A stretch of DNA of 64,000 bases, from positions 496,001 to 560,000 of the forward strand of contig NW_026907803.1 in NCBI RefSeq assembly GCF_033807575.1, read 5' to 3'. Each line of letters opens with the position of its first letter. The first letter of the stretch is position 1. This stretch comes from Cydia pomonella (taxonomy: Eukaryota; Arthropoda; Insecta; Lepidoptera; Tortricidae). Made by a program: the position numbers and the translations under genes. The notes under the pieces were generated by a model. The model was given only the letters and a program-made list of their open reading frames with translations, did no database searches and was not told where the DNA came from. Of this stretch, positions 10,736 to 23,100 are shown piece by piece.

Positions 10736-13083
10736 GTTTTATGCCAATCTTGAAAAGTTACGCGTTTCTGAGAAAAATAAAATGATACATTACATTATGA
10801 CTTAAAACTTTATAGGAAACAATAGAGAGCCGTATAAGTTACTATAAAAATACTGAAATCACTATAGATGCACCTATAATATAAGAGCGTTTTCACATTC
10901 TGTATGACCAAAAAGAAGTAAAAAAATAAAATAAAAAATACATTTTTATATTTATTTATTCCTTTAGTTATTTTTTATGCCCCACTCTCTAGTAACTTTC
11001 TCCAAGAGTCATCCGACATCCGATATCAGATCGGACTATGTGAAAAAGATCTAAGGATCCAGATTCCCATAATTAGACACTTAATGAAAACGTGACCAAC
11101 TGTGAACAATCTTTAAAGAAATAATTTTCCAATACGGTCCATCCGTCTTTGAGAAATCGGGAATCAAGAACTTCCTCTTTTGAGATTTTAAAATCAGTGA
11201 AAAAATTAATAGATAACGTTCATTCGCTTAACTTTCACTTAAAATTTTAAAAAAGGACGGTACTCAACGTTCACTTAATACTTTCTTAAAGCTTATACAT
11301 GATGCATTTTCATTTTTTTGCCACTTAGCACTAGTACACGTATGTGAGAAAGAGTATTACCTTCCAAAAGGATTCATAATACAATATAGTACACCAATAC
11401 TCATAATAGATATAAAATTTTAAAAAATAAACAAAATTGGGCAATACGTATACTTTTCATAACTACGTCTTTTTGCAGTAAGGATGTGTGATGAAAGTTG
11501 CGCACTCGCACAAAGAAACTTATGCAAACATGTTAATATTTACCATAAAACAGTCCGAATCCGGGCCGAGGCTTCCAACACTTCGTTTTTTATGACGAGC
11601 GATCAGTGATCACGAGACACTTTTTTATAAAAAACTGAAGAGCCAGGACCCGGAATGTTCTAGCCATCCTTTATAATCCAATATAGGAAGCAATAAACTG
11701 GAAATAAGTAATATAAAAAATGAGGCAAACCTTGTGAAATAGTTACCTACCTTAAATAAAGTTTTAACAATAGTTAAAAATAACAGCACAACGATTATTG
11801 TAAAATGTGATAGGAACACTAAGATTATAAATGGATCAACAAGCTTTGTTATAGCTGCCGATACCGCGCATTATCTCGCTGATAACCCTCCTTTCCTTTT
11901 AGTAATTGATATTTAGGACGAATTAAACTCGGACATAGTAATAAAAGAGTTTTTCTTGTAATTATTGTAGGTAACTAACTACATATATATCTGATGGACC
12001 AGGTATTGCTTTTACAGAAAACGAAAAAACAACGTATTAATAAATATAATAATTATAGTTATGAGTATGTAAATTCACAACTTTGAGACGTATTTAAGTA
12101 AGTACGTAAAAGCTACTTTATCATTTGTCGATATGCAGGATTTCTAAATACATCTTCAGCGCCTTCTTTACTATCTACAATAAATTAATTTGAGAATTTA
12201 GGAATATATATCTAAACATCCAAATATATAAAGTTTCTAAAATATCCTAATTAATATTAGCAAGATATGATACTAAAAGTAATCATATCTTTAGGTCAAC
12301 CCCTTATTTTACCCCAGACCCTATTCATAAATGAGCTAATTATTTCGTTCTTGTCTACAATTACTAACAATATTATGTACGATACGTCGCGTAAGTCTAG
12401 ACAAACATATGTATTATACGGGGTCTCTTTTTATAAAACCACAGACATGTATTTCTTTAAATATCTTTATTTATAATTAATGTTCAATTATTTTAAAACC
12501 CTTTCAAATAATTAATAGTCAAAATAACACGTTATTATAACTATTAATTAATTATTATTTAACTGTAACATTGATGATATAAGATTACTTGCAATGCCTC
12601 TCACTCGATTAAAATAGAATAATTTATTCGCAAGAATATGTATGTACAAAGGTGTCCTTATAAATAAGTAAGTAACAATATTCAGCCATTTGGCATGCAA
12701 CTTTTAGGAATATCGACAGTATTAAAATTATTTACATGTTCAGATACACCTTAACAGAGTAGAAACAATGTTCCCGAAGCCATTTCGTTAATTTTGTCTT
12801 AAATTCTATATCATACAATAATTTGATATGATCAGCTTAATACCTACTCGTATATATTTCAATAATTATATTGCATGCATTACGCTTATAAATGGCAGCA
12901 TGACAGGGAGGTTGATAAAGCAGATTTTTGTAGGGTTCGTTGATTTCCTTTAAAAACATCAAAGCGTAACTTAAAATATTTCATATTAGCTTTGACAAAC
13001 AGACAAACTTTTCTGGTATACATGGCATGCTAAAGGTAAAATATTATATTGCATGAAACTGGCTGTTATCCATGCATTTGCGG

Positions 13084-13395
13084 TTACGCGGACGCATTTT
13101 TTTGTAGTTTAAAAGCTTCCTCGACATGTACAGAGTTCCCCCAGAGTAGGAGACCGTAGTTTAAAGTAGAAGACACATGGCCGTAGTAGGCTGTAATTGC
13201 AGCTTCTGTCGAGACTGTTTTAATAAGTTTTCTCAAGGCAAACACAAATCTATCCAATTTCGAACATATTGTCTCTGCATGGTTTTTCCAATGCAGGTAA
13301 AAACTAAAAAAATTATACAGCGTAGCTTAGCAGCGTATACAGTGTCTTCCACATGTGTGTCTCGTAGTTTCAGTTTAAGAAAATTCTCTTTGGCG
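13084..13395 (-). pseudogene. Non-LTR retrotransposon reverse-transcriptase fragment, broken
   Basis: On the minus strand the frame ending at a TAA (13084-13086) reads HAETICSKLDRFVFALRKL, then AAITAYYGHVSSTLNYG and LLLWGNSVHVEEAFKLQK. This is the C-terminal thumb region typical of insect jockey/RTE-like ORF2 proteins. Upstream, around 13320-13395, the homology (KLKLRDTHVEDTVYAAK) is in a different frame, so at least one frameshift is present. The fragment starts about 100 bp beyond the paralog B stop, in the same orientation. It is a dead relic. Confidence 0.8.
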
Positions 13396-13498
13396 CATTG
13401 CTACTTTGGCATACTGCAGGCCGAATCCAGACCACGAGCTTGCCAATTTTGCACTCGAAAACGAAGCAAGGGCCCATGGGTAAATGGCAATGATATGT

Positions 13499-16400
13499 TT
13501 AATCGAATTCCAATTGCCTGAAGGAGCCATCGATGCCGAACATGTCCTGGGCTGTTTTGGGTTTTCCGGGCCGCTTGGCTTCGTCCGTGCCGTACTTCAG
13601 GTCCTCGTCGAGCCAGTCGCTGTACTCTTCGACCTTCCTCTGCCAGTAATCTAAATGTCATAATAAAGAAGAAAAATAATAATATGGTACTTAAGAAGAT
13701 ACGAATAGAAGCGCTGGTGGCCTAGCGGTAAGAGCGTGCGACTTGCAAACCGGAGGTTGGGGGTTCAAACCCGGCTCGTACCAATGACTTTTTCGGAACT
13801 TATGTACGAAATATCATTTGATATTTACCAGTCACTTTTCGGTGAAGGAAAACATCGCGAGGCTTGCAGTCCGGACTGATCCCAATAAGGCCTAGTTACC
13901 CTCTGGGTTGGAAGGTCAGATGGCAGTCGCTTTCGTAAAAACTAGTGCCTACGCCAATTCTCGGGATTAGTTGCAAAGCGGACCCCAGGCTCCCATGAAC
14001 CGTGGCAAAATACCGGGACAAACGCGAGTTGGAAGAGAAGGTAAGGTTTCCCACCGAAATAGAAGAAAACATTAATCGCTGTCAATTTTACGTTTTACTC
14101 TGACAGAAAAGAATGATTGATGATCAATATGTCAGAGTGAAGCGTGATCACTATTCGCGAGAATTCGATTTTCTTTAATTTCAGCTAAAATTTACTTATC
14201 TAAAGCTTAAGAACGCACTGCGATTAATTTCTTGCGGTTTCAGAACCGCAAAAAGTACTTATAACGTACGAGTCGTACATGCTTCATAAGCGCACGCACT
14301 TGCAACTGACTGAGACTGAAATCGCAAGAAATTAGACTGAGACCGCAAGAAATTAATCGCAGTGCGTGCTAAGCCTATTAGATAGCCTATAGATAAGTAA
14401 TATTTACGTTTTTTTTTAATTGTATTCTTTTATTTAATACTTGTTAGCAATATAATAAGATTTAATGTTTTGAAAAGATATGTCCCCCCGAGTTTCTTGC
14501 CGGTCCCACATTGGGATACCCTCCTACAAATTAGGAGGGATTAAAATAGTTTCGGGTCAGAGGTGTAGGGTTAGAGCCGGCATAGCTTTAATTGATGACG
14601 TTCATACTGTCGCACTCAGCAGTGCAGGGTAGACATCCATTAGAAACTAACCTATAATGTCCTGGAAAGTCCCTCCGTGTCCTCCGTACTCCGCGGGTAG
14701 GACTTCTTGAGGCACGTGCTTATATAGCGATTCGAAATCTTTGTTGTGCACGTGCAACTGAAATGTAAACCCATCAGTTTTAACAACAAATGTATAAATT
14801 GGTATAAACGGTTATTATTTGAAACCAAGTCAATTTCATTCAAAACTTAAATAATGTACATTGTGCCCTTTTGGTTAAGAGAGGTCTAGAGATTAAAATA
14901 ATATAAACAAAAAAAAAATACGTGACTAGGCCGTTCCACCAATGACATAATTTCATAGATACAAGATGTTGTACCACATTAATCTAACAACCGAGTCACT
15001 TGGTTTCTTTTTAGGGTTACGTAGTCACCTAGAAACTAGGGCTCGCGGTCGTGTCCGGGTTTCGTGTACACGTGTTCGGTACCCGTTTCCTAAGTACACG
15101 TGTAGTCGGGTTCACGTGTAGTTAAGATCCGTGTATCCATGTACCCGTGTACACGGCGAAACGGACCTTAAATACACGCGCGTCTAACCCGTCCTTGCCG
15201 TGTAGAGGCAACGGTTGTTTAACTGTTTTAATGGATTTTCAATGTGATTGATAATGTGTTGTGTTATACCAATTTAACTGGAGTCTAACTAAAGTTCTAT
15301 GAGATACTTTATAAATCTTAACCATAGATATTATTCATTGTTTGCTGTCTCTGTCATTAGTAAAATGCGTTTTAGTGCCGCGCGGCAACAAAACAAAGGA
15401 ATAATCCTACCTGAAGGGTTACTTGTTGTATTTTTTTTGCAGATGTGTTGATCTTATCACAAAGAGATAAGACCAAAAGTGCCAACGCATGTTGTAAAAA
15501 AAAACACGTTCTATTGAATGAAACACCTGCACTTTGTTTATTATCCATGTAATGTATTTTGTTTTGCACAGGATATGGCCATTTAAAATACTTAATCCCA
15601 TTTTGTTACTATCCCGTTAATGGTAGTTTCAGTGAACATAACTATCTATACTTTTGTCATAGTTAGATAATTATTTAGGTCAATTAAATATAAAATTTTA
15701 AATTTAGATTTCATTGCTAATAAATGCATATACCTTCCTAGACATAAGACATATTGAAAGCCCTAATAGGGTGTCATGTAACTACCATCCTCAAATTGTA
15801 TAATGAGCATGATTGCAATACAATAAAGAATAGGTTTACTTTCATTATCAAAAAACTACATCAATGAAGAAAGTGATATCAATGAAGTCAGCGGTCACTA
15901 AGGTATTGTTAATATTAATCTCATTTAGAGTAAAGCTAAACATATGAATTGTTGAAACAAAGTCTACGTACCTACTTATTATTGACATTACCAATCAATC
16001 CGGTAAAACTGCAAAGTAATCGAATGTTACTAATCTCTCTTATATGCAATCGTATCTCTTCATAGCATAAATCTCTGCTACACGAAAATGAAGGGTCGAA
16101 CCCGCGGGTAAATAAGATCCGTTATTTCATGTATCTATGTACCCGTGTACCCGTGTACGCGGGTACCCGTGTAAACGTTTCTGAAACCGGGCGGGTTCGT
16201 GTAGTTCGGGTTCTTAGTACGAGTACCGCCGGGCTTAAGAACACGGGTACCCGTGTCAGCGTGTAACATGTGTATCGTGATGACTACTAGAAACCCTTAT
16301 AGTTTCGCTATGTCCGTCTGTCCATTCGTCCGCGGGTTTGCTCTGTGATCGTTAGTGCTAGAAAGCTGCAACATAACTATCTATATACTTATGCAATTTG

Positions 16401-19400
16401 GTACATAAATTATTCATGGCGACAGAACGGAAAAAAAACTACAAAAAATGTAGGGTACCTCCCATACAAATGTTTTTTTTTATTTTTGCTTTGACCCAAT
16501 AGTGTGAGGTATCTTTGGATAGGTCTTTCAAAACAAATACAGGTCTCCGGAAACCATTTCTTGATAAAGTTAATATTTCCAGAAAGAGTCGCTCCGAAAG
16601 AAAAAAAAACGTGTCCATGAACCAAGGGTCCAAAATATATGAAAAAAATCGTGAAAAAAAAAAGCTAAGTAAATACTTTCAATGAAACCTATAGCGAACA
16701 TGATGGGTCTACTCGTTTTTCAGTTATTATAAAAAATCTTCTGTTACTTATAAACGGGCGTACATTTTGGTCGGTTTTTTAATTTTAAACCTTACCTTAC
16801 CTCACGTTAATTATCAATATCACAATAATTGTAGTAGGCAGTAGATTTACGCACCCTGTTTCTGTTCTTTTCGTTGAGGAATGATTTACCGATGTTGAGT
16901 ATAGTTTCGAACCCTGGAGGTGTGTTTAAATAATGAGAACCTTTTATGCGAGTGGGAGCAGCATCCTGAAATTAAAGAATACACACAATTTATGTTTATC
17001 TTCGTTTGCTAATATTCCATATATCAAATATCTCTGTTCATAAACTGATTGTGATACGTAATACATAGGATTGGCTAGCTGATTTTTTATAGGATAGGTA
17101 TTTTAGTATTTTAAGTACTCTCATAATTATTTTCACGAAAATGTATTGCAATCACACTTTTTTAAGCTGCTGTTTTTTATTTCTTTTTCAACACACTTGC
17201 TCAAAACGGCCTTTATATTCCACCGATTTTTCGCTCATAATTCTAGATATTAAACACGCGTGCTTTTTCTGTATATTATAGCACTCGTGTTTTTTCTATA
17301 TATTATAACCCTCGTGCTTTTTCATTATATTATCCGACTGAGTTAAAAAGGTTACTGATTGCTAATAATATGTATGGAAACCGAGCCTTCTTAAATTGGT
17401 CGAGTAGATTTTACAACGTGGACCGGCGGGAGCCGGCCTCCGGCGGCGGGACGAGGGGCGGCAGGCAATATGACAGATGCAACACAACACACTAACCGAT
17501 TTAATAATTAACATTTGATTAATATGAAAGTTTCTTTTTTCCTCGCCAGTGTGTTGAACAACGTCGTATGAAACGCGTGTGCTATGGTCATTACACACAT
17601 GGACTTTCTTATTGCGCGCTCACTTGCAGTTAGCGCGCACAATATCGCCTCGTGTGTAATGACCAACTTAACACACTTGTATCACTATGTACTATTTCTG
17701 TAGATCACTGTTAATCTTAGACCAATGACGCATTACCTGGCCAAGAACAGCCATTTTCTTCATCATAGCCGGCGAGGCCTGTGCAGCATGAGCCATAGTC
17801 GCTCCCTGTAAATCCATTATATTTACCCCGCCGCACACCACAAACGCATCGTCTTCTACATACATTATCTGAAAATGAAATATCCATAACTAGAGGCTCT
17901 GTGAGCTGTAGACCTATATAGCCTAAAGGCTTCACCATATAAAAAAATTAACAAAAAAAACCATATCGAACCTGCCCACAATTTTTTATGATAATATTGA
18001 TAATCGGTTGTAAAAAAAATACGAAAGCATTTTTTCCCTGTCTATCATAAATATTTTGCAATAACTAGAATAAATGTAAACCTTAAACTGATATACCTAC
18101 CCGCATTATAGTACCCATAACTGACATAATATCAGTCAGAGAATATTTGGCGGGATCATATGCACCCGGCCTAATTAATATTACTCTTGGATCTGTGGGC
18201 TTCAGTGATTTGGGTAAAACGAGACCGGAGCTAAAACAGAATACACAAAAGCATTAACATTATTGACAGGTTAGTACAAATGTCATACGAGGTCACATAA
18301 TTTAATCAAATTAAATGTAATGGAATGACCCATGAATGAATACGTTGCAAAATGTAGCAAAACAAAAGCAAATCATTTTCTCCAAATAAGGCGGTCCAGT
18401 GTGATATCATGAAATAAACCAGTACCCCTAGTGTAAATTTTATCGACATCATAACGTGACGAACGCGTTTGCGTTAAGTCTCATTTTGTATAGGATTTTG
18501 AGTTTCCAAAACGTCCCGCTTGGCGCGCTCTTTCTAAATCCAATACAAAATGAGACTAAACGCAAACGCGTACGTCACGTTTCAAAATCGAATTTATTTA
18601 CACTAGGGGTACAGGACGGTCTTGGAAGTTAAGTTACGGTGTTCAATAATACGTACTTACCCTAAATTCAAAATCTCTTTAAACTTAGGATTTCTGTGGT
18701 TTATAGTATAAAGTTCGGGGGCAGTGCTCCTCGAAGAGTAATTTAGATCAATTTTCTCTTTTGCTCGCTCAAGACTAAATTTGCATCCCCTCAGAAATGT
18801 AGCTAACCATTGATCATCTTAAAAACATTTTAGGAATAAACATAGGTGTAACACAGTAAATAATTCATATTCACCATAATAAAATAAATACGAGTACAAG
18901 ACATAAAAGTTTTGCGTTAAGGTACATTTACGGTGTTTCGTCTATTTACCTATTATTGATTTATTCTTTATTGTAGAAAAGAAAATCGTAAGTGTAGGTA
19001 TACATTATCGTACAATGGACAGACATAATAACATAAGGCATTCTCTACCAGTCAACTTTAATAACACAGATTATAAGATTATTTTAGTGCTCAGGAAAGG
19101 GGTTCATTGTAAGAATAGTTTGTCTGTACTGTTAAACTTTATCTGTACCAAAATTATTCAATTGCGATACCTACGAGCATATACACTGTTTCAAATATTG
19201 CTTTCCAGACATTGACGGGAAAAAAAATATGGAATGGTAGGTAACATAATAAAAATTGAAAAAATAGTAGTTATCATTATCAACTTCATTATCATAATCC
19301 AAAGTAATCCAAACTCACCGTTTCTGGCACGTAAGTGTGGCTGCTTAGCAATCCATTCCTTGAGATGTTGTATTCCATCTTCAAGTTTTTTAGGATCTTC

Positions 19401-19457
19401 GTTTAGTTCTAAACGTGCTTTTTCCGCCAATTCCGGAGACAAAGGGCGGACCGCCAT
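13499..19457 (-). CDS. CRAL-TRIO domain protein, alpha-tocopherol transfer protein-like (paralog B of 3)
   Basis: Exons on the minus strand: 19457-19319, 18817-18661, 18230-18101, 17868-17737, 16965-16855, 14757-14652, 13650-13499. They encode 308 aa ending in TAA, with exon lengths and phases identical to paralogs A and C. The start MAVRPLSPELAEKAR lies in an AACGATGG context. Hallmarks in order: FLRGCKFSLERAK (exon 2), LIRPGAYDP (exon 3), a DLQGATMAH segment where the family usually has a DLEG-type turn (exon 4), RIKGSHYLN (exon 5), LPAEYGG (exon 6) and the tail FRQLEFD (exon 7). Exon 7 shares 37 of 50 residues with paralog A by eye. The exon 5 donor is GTGCGT, weaker than the GTAAGT-type donors elsewhere. 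A foldback element sits in intron 2, a nested pair of elements in intron 5, and a SINE plus foldback in intron 6. No AATAAA was found close after the stop; a LINE remnant begins about 100 bp downstream. The predicted role is cytosolic carriage of a hydrophobic ligand; the ligand is unknown. Confidence 0.93.
13711..14041 (+). mobile_element. tRNA-headed SINE of a widespread lepidopteran family (intron 6 of paralog B)
   Basis: The head gcgctggtggcctagcggta with gttcaaacccggctcgtacc has pol III A- and B-box features. The body includes ttcggaacttatgtacga, cggtgaaggaaaacatcg, cccaataaggcctagtt, and ggaccccaggctcccatga, which I recognise from many lepidopteran genomes. It lies antisense to the host gene. 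Confidence 0.88.
14191..14403. mobile_element. Foldback element (intron 6 of paralog B)
   Basis: Outer arms ttacttatct and agataagtaa; inner arms cactgcgattaatttcttgc and gcaagaaattaatcgcagtg. A further internal repeat of the cgcaagaaatta motif is present. No coding capacity. Confidence 0.8.
15011..16782. mobile_element. Dispersed repeat interrupted by a younger insertion (intron 5 of paralog B)
   Basis: The element starts ttagggttacgtagtcacct and resumes after a 1.25-kb insertion with agaaacccttatagtttcgc, tgtccgtctgtccattcgtc and gggtacctcccatacaaatg. It ends tttggtcggttttt. Removing 15037-16294 restores continuity. It is related to the 'ggttccgta' repeats elsewhere in the window. Confidence 0.75.
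15037..16286. mobile_element. Non-autonomous hAT-like element nested in another repeat
   Basis: 1250 bp, beginning TAGGG and ending ACTA, bounded by an exact 8-bp direct repeat ctagaaac (15029-15036 and 16287-16294). Both subterminal regions (about 15040-15180 and 16090-16260) are full of short cgtgtacccgtgtac-type repeats in both orientations. The centre is AT-rich with no transposase-like frame. The 8-bp duplication and TAG/CTA termini suggest hAT. Confidence 0.78.
17190..17670. repeat. Composite repeat in intron 4 of paralog B
   Basis: Three loose tandem units of cacgcgtgctttttctg-type sequence (17257-17335), a GC-rich patch (ggcgggagccggcctccgg), and a foldback near 17585-17665 (ggtcattacacac and gtgtgtaatgacc). 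It looks like decayed mobile DNA; boundaries are uncertain. Confidence 0.4.
18422..18613. mobile_element. Foldback MITE, 'cccctagtgtaa' family, copy 2 (intron 2 of paralog B)
   Basis: Inverted ends gtacccctagtgtaaat and atttacactaggggtac; TA at both outer edges suggests a mariner-type TA target. It is fuller than copy 1, carrying the gacgaacgcgtttgcgtta arm on both sides. Its position differs from that of copy 1 (a different intron), so the two insertions are independent. Confidence 0.82.
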
Positions 19458-20030
19458 CGTTAAAAGCAGACGATTAACATTTGGTTCTAATTATTATAAA
19501 TCCCCGAAATTAATATTATCACACTGATTAGTATTTTTCTGATAATATCGATATATTGAACTTTGGACAACGTGTTATCAGTTGTTGATTGTAGTGTATA
19601 GGTTTTTTTTATTATAAGCCTTGAACGACTATATAGGTAGATCGTGTGATGCTATTAAAGGTTAAATTTGACAAATCTGCTCGTCATCGTGGATGACTTG
19701 GATGATACATGGGAGTACTTAGAATGTGCCACTTATAGAGATCATGCAATAAAAACATTCAATTATGTCTTTTGAAAAAATATAACTCCGTAAATCTATC
19801 ACAGGAGAAACAAAATCTGTAAGATTCAAAGTCAATTTTTTAACTATGATTGACTTATAAGTCTTATAACGTATTACCTTCGAGGTAGTTAACTGCGCCG
19901 ATATTTTTGTAACTATTTAAATCTAAAGTACAATTATTTTTTCATTAAAAAAAAACAAAAAACAGTAGGTAGGTTAGGTAAAATAAACATCAATTACTTC
20001 TTTGTTTTTCTTTTCATGATATAAACAATA
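19458..20030. other. Intergenic spacer between paralogs B and C
   Basis: AT-rich and no exon seen. It should contain the paralog B promoter: a TGATAA site lies at 19516-19521 (minus), 59 bp upstream of the ATG, and a gttatcag motif near 19577. No clear TATA box plus initiator pair was found. Confidence 0.5.
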
Positions 20031-20036
20031 TTTATT
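20031..20036 (-). terminator. Polyadenylation signal of CRAL-TRIO paralog C
   Basis: AATAAA on the minus strand about 140 bp past the TGA stop at 20176, before the promoter region of paralog B. It is consistent with separate transcripts for B and C. Confidence 0.5.
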
Positions 20037-20175
20037 CAAAAAGAAATTGATTCATATACAAAAGAAGTATGGCATTAGAAGACAAGGAAGGTAGGCCCCA
20101 CCATCAGATGGGAATAAAAAATGACAAGGAGAGAGAAAGATAGTGAGAAAAAAAAGATAAAAGAGTATTTTTCAA

Positions 20176-23100
20176 TCAGTCGAATTGAAGTTGCCGGAAG
20201 GAACCCTCAGCGCCGAACATACTTTCAGCTGTTTTTGCTTTTCCGGCCCTCTTGGATTCGTCAGTGCGATACTGCATATCTTCTTCTAACCATTCACTGT
20301 ATTCTTGGACCTTCTTCTTCCAGTAATCTGCAAGATGTTTATAATTTTAGCAACAAGTTATATATTTATATGTATTATAATTATTATATAATGTTATTTA
20401 AACAAGGATTTCCGAAAAAATCGTAGAAAGAAAAATCGTAGTTTTCAGAAAAAGTGTCAACTTTTCGGTTGCCTTTTCAGTGCGACGGGTATAATTTCTT
20501 AAAGAACATACATATTTATTAATAATAGGAAAAGTTATACCTCTCGCATAAAAAAAACTGCATAAAATCGTCGTAAACATCGTTCAATGACGTAAAATTT
20601 TTTCTTCCAATACATTTTGTACCAAATAACATAAAAAATTGCCTAATCGAATAAAACTCCTTTCCTACTATTATTTTTGTGGGAGATCCTTCAATTCAGA
20701 TAAAGACTACCTGTATGTATTTGATAGATTGTTAGATAATACCCAAGCAGCTTTTGAGTAATTTCAACAAAACAAGTTCCTTAGTCAGAACACTTGTTGA
20801 AAAACAGTGTTCAGTTCAAGACACTAAAGAAAACTGAGTATGGGGAACTCAAATAGGGAAGTATTTAACTTGAAACGAATTTTTATGATAACATGCACGT
20901 ACCTATGATGTCTTTTTCAGTTCCCGCGTTACCACCATACTCCACTGTTAACATATGTTTTGGAATATGTTCGTACATCGCCTCATAGTTTTTATTATGG
21001 ACATATAACTGAAAAATTTAATATATCACTTTAATAATTCTGGGTCAATTGTTACCTATTCATTGTAAATTACTCATGATCACTTACTCTGTTTTTATTT
21101 TTTTCATTGAGGAGTGCTTTCATCGCGTTAAAAATAGTCTCAAACCCTGTTGGCGTATTCAGATAGTGAACTCCTTTCATACGGAATGGTGTCGCATCCT
21201 GGAAGTTATAGTACAATAAGGGAGGTATGGGCAAAATTGCTAACGAGACTCAAGCGAAGCGGAGAGAAGGAGCACAGAACGCGCTATTATCGCTTTTCCT
21301 TGTCGTAGACGCTTTTTTTATTTCTGCTTAGTTCCAAGAAGTCCTAAGTGTCATGTCAAAATAATTAACTTATTGTTTGTTACCTACCAGTGCTTGGTGG
21401 GTAACAATGAATCCGACTAAATTACGTAGAAATTGTTTTTAATTTCGACGTATTGCGTACGTTCTGTCCTCAATGTGCTTTGGGGCAAGTAAGTATCAGG
21501 TTGCGTAACCAATCGTTTAAACTCCGTAACGAAGGAAACGCAACTGTCACTGATACTCACTAATATGGGAGAGTGATATTAACGCTACGCTACTGAGCGT
21601 TAACGAGTCTGTGACAGGCTGACAGCCGTCACAAGACCTAGCATAGTCGCGCTACCCCCTCTGCCACGCATACGGCAGTTTTACTCGATTTTCGAGACAC
21701 GCCTACATTGCTGACTTCAGTCTACGGACCGGGCTCGGTCTAGACACATCGCCAGCTCGATGAAGAATTGTTCGAAGCTACTTCTTTAGGATATATTTTC
21801 TGTGCTCTGGTACAATTATTGGTTAAGATTACCCGTTAAAAACTGAATAAGGATATTACCCATTCGTTACTAGCAGACCTAGCGTTTGGTTTTTGGATTT
21901 GGACTGGGAATACACATCTTTGTATTTGAGTCCCACGTTGGCCAGAGTTGATCATCGTTGATTTTTTTATTGTGATTGACACTTTATAATATGTTTTAAA
22001 AGCGCTATAAAATGTTACCTGGCCCACAACCGTCATCTTTTTCATTTGTAGTGGGGTCATTTGTAAGAAATGTCCCATAGTAACTCCTTCTAAGTCAAGT
22101 ATGGCCATCACCCCTGATACGACAGCATCATCATCTTCCAAATACATAATCTGCAAAATAACATCAAATTGTTTAAGTTCCAGTCAACCCTACTATCTTA
22201 AGCGTCTTTTAACCCTTTGAACGCTTACGTCATAAACAAAAACGTTACTCACACGCCAAAATCACGGGCGCAAGCGAGCTAATTTAAACCTTACTTGAAA
22301 GTGCGAGGGTTACATTGACAGCGTACGCCATAACATTTATAGTTGTCAATGGCGCTGTGGGCACGACTACTTACGATGCCTTTAGGTGTTCTTGTCGTTC
22401 AAAAGGTTAATACGAGTAAGTCCATTACCTTCTCTAACGTATTCGAAACTGACAACACTTCCGATATTGTGAATTTTTCGGGATCATATTTTCCCGGTCT
22501 GATAATTGATACCTTAGGAGAACCAGGAGCGGCAACTTGTGGTAAAGGAAGAAAAGACCTGTAAAAATCAACAGTATTCTCTATCCAAGCAAATCTAGAA
22601 GTACATATTACCTTGACCCCATTACGGCCTATTTCACAATGTCCAAGAAATAAATTAACTGCCAGATAAAACTTCATGCAAAACTTAGCACTGAAGATAA
22701 AGTCCTAAGTTAAGCTTATTTGAATATTGTGAAACGTCAAAAATGAGTATAATTTTCAGATAAGTGGCAAGTAGCTTATTCAGGACTTCACTTGCACATT
22801 GTGAAACAGGCCCTAAACAATTGTTTTTTTATGTGGATACTGTTTATTTTATTGAAATGTGCAATAGATAGTATCATATTATATACTTTTAGATTTGTAT
22901 ACGTACTATATGTAAGTTGGTACATTTAAAAGTTTTAACTTTGTATTTGATGAACTTACCCAGTCTCCAAAATTTGCCAAAATCGCTGGTTTTTTGGCGT
23001 GAGCTGAAAAAAATCTGGCGCCGTAGTACGAACCGAATAGTATAAGTCAATTTTTACTTTCGCCCGTTCCAAACTAAATTTACATGCTCGTAAAAATGTA

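Larger units (their letters stand above)
9163..13083. other. Intergenic DNA between paralogs A and B
   Basis: No coding exon is seen. It contains a decayed dispersed repeat around 9760-9860 (catcagatcaactccatgtc), a reverse-oriented SINE (10199-10492), and a short TTAGG run (10714-10735). AT-rich single-copy-looking DNA follows from about 10900 to 13000. Confidence 0.7.

Noticed and set aside
13401..13661. 86-codon minus frame
   Set aside because: An out-of-frame reading of paralog B exon 7; the in-frame exon is fully explained by the gene.
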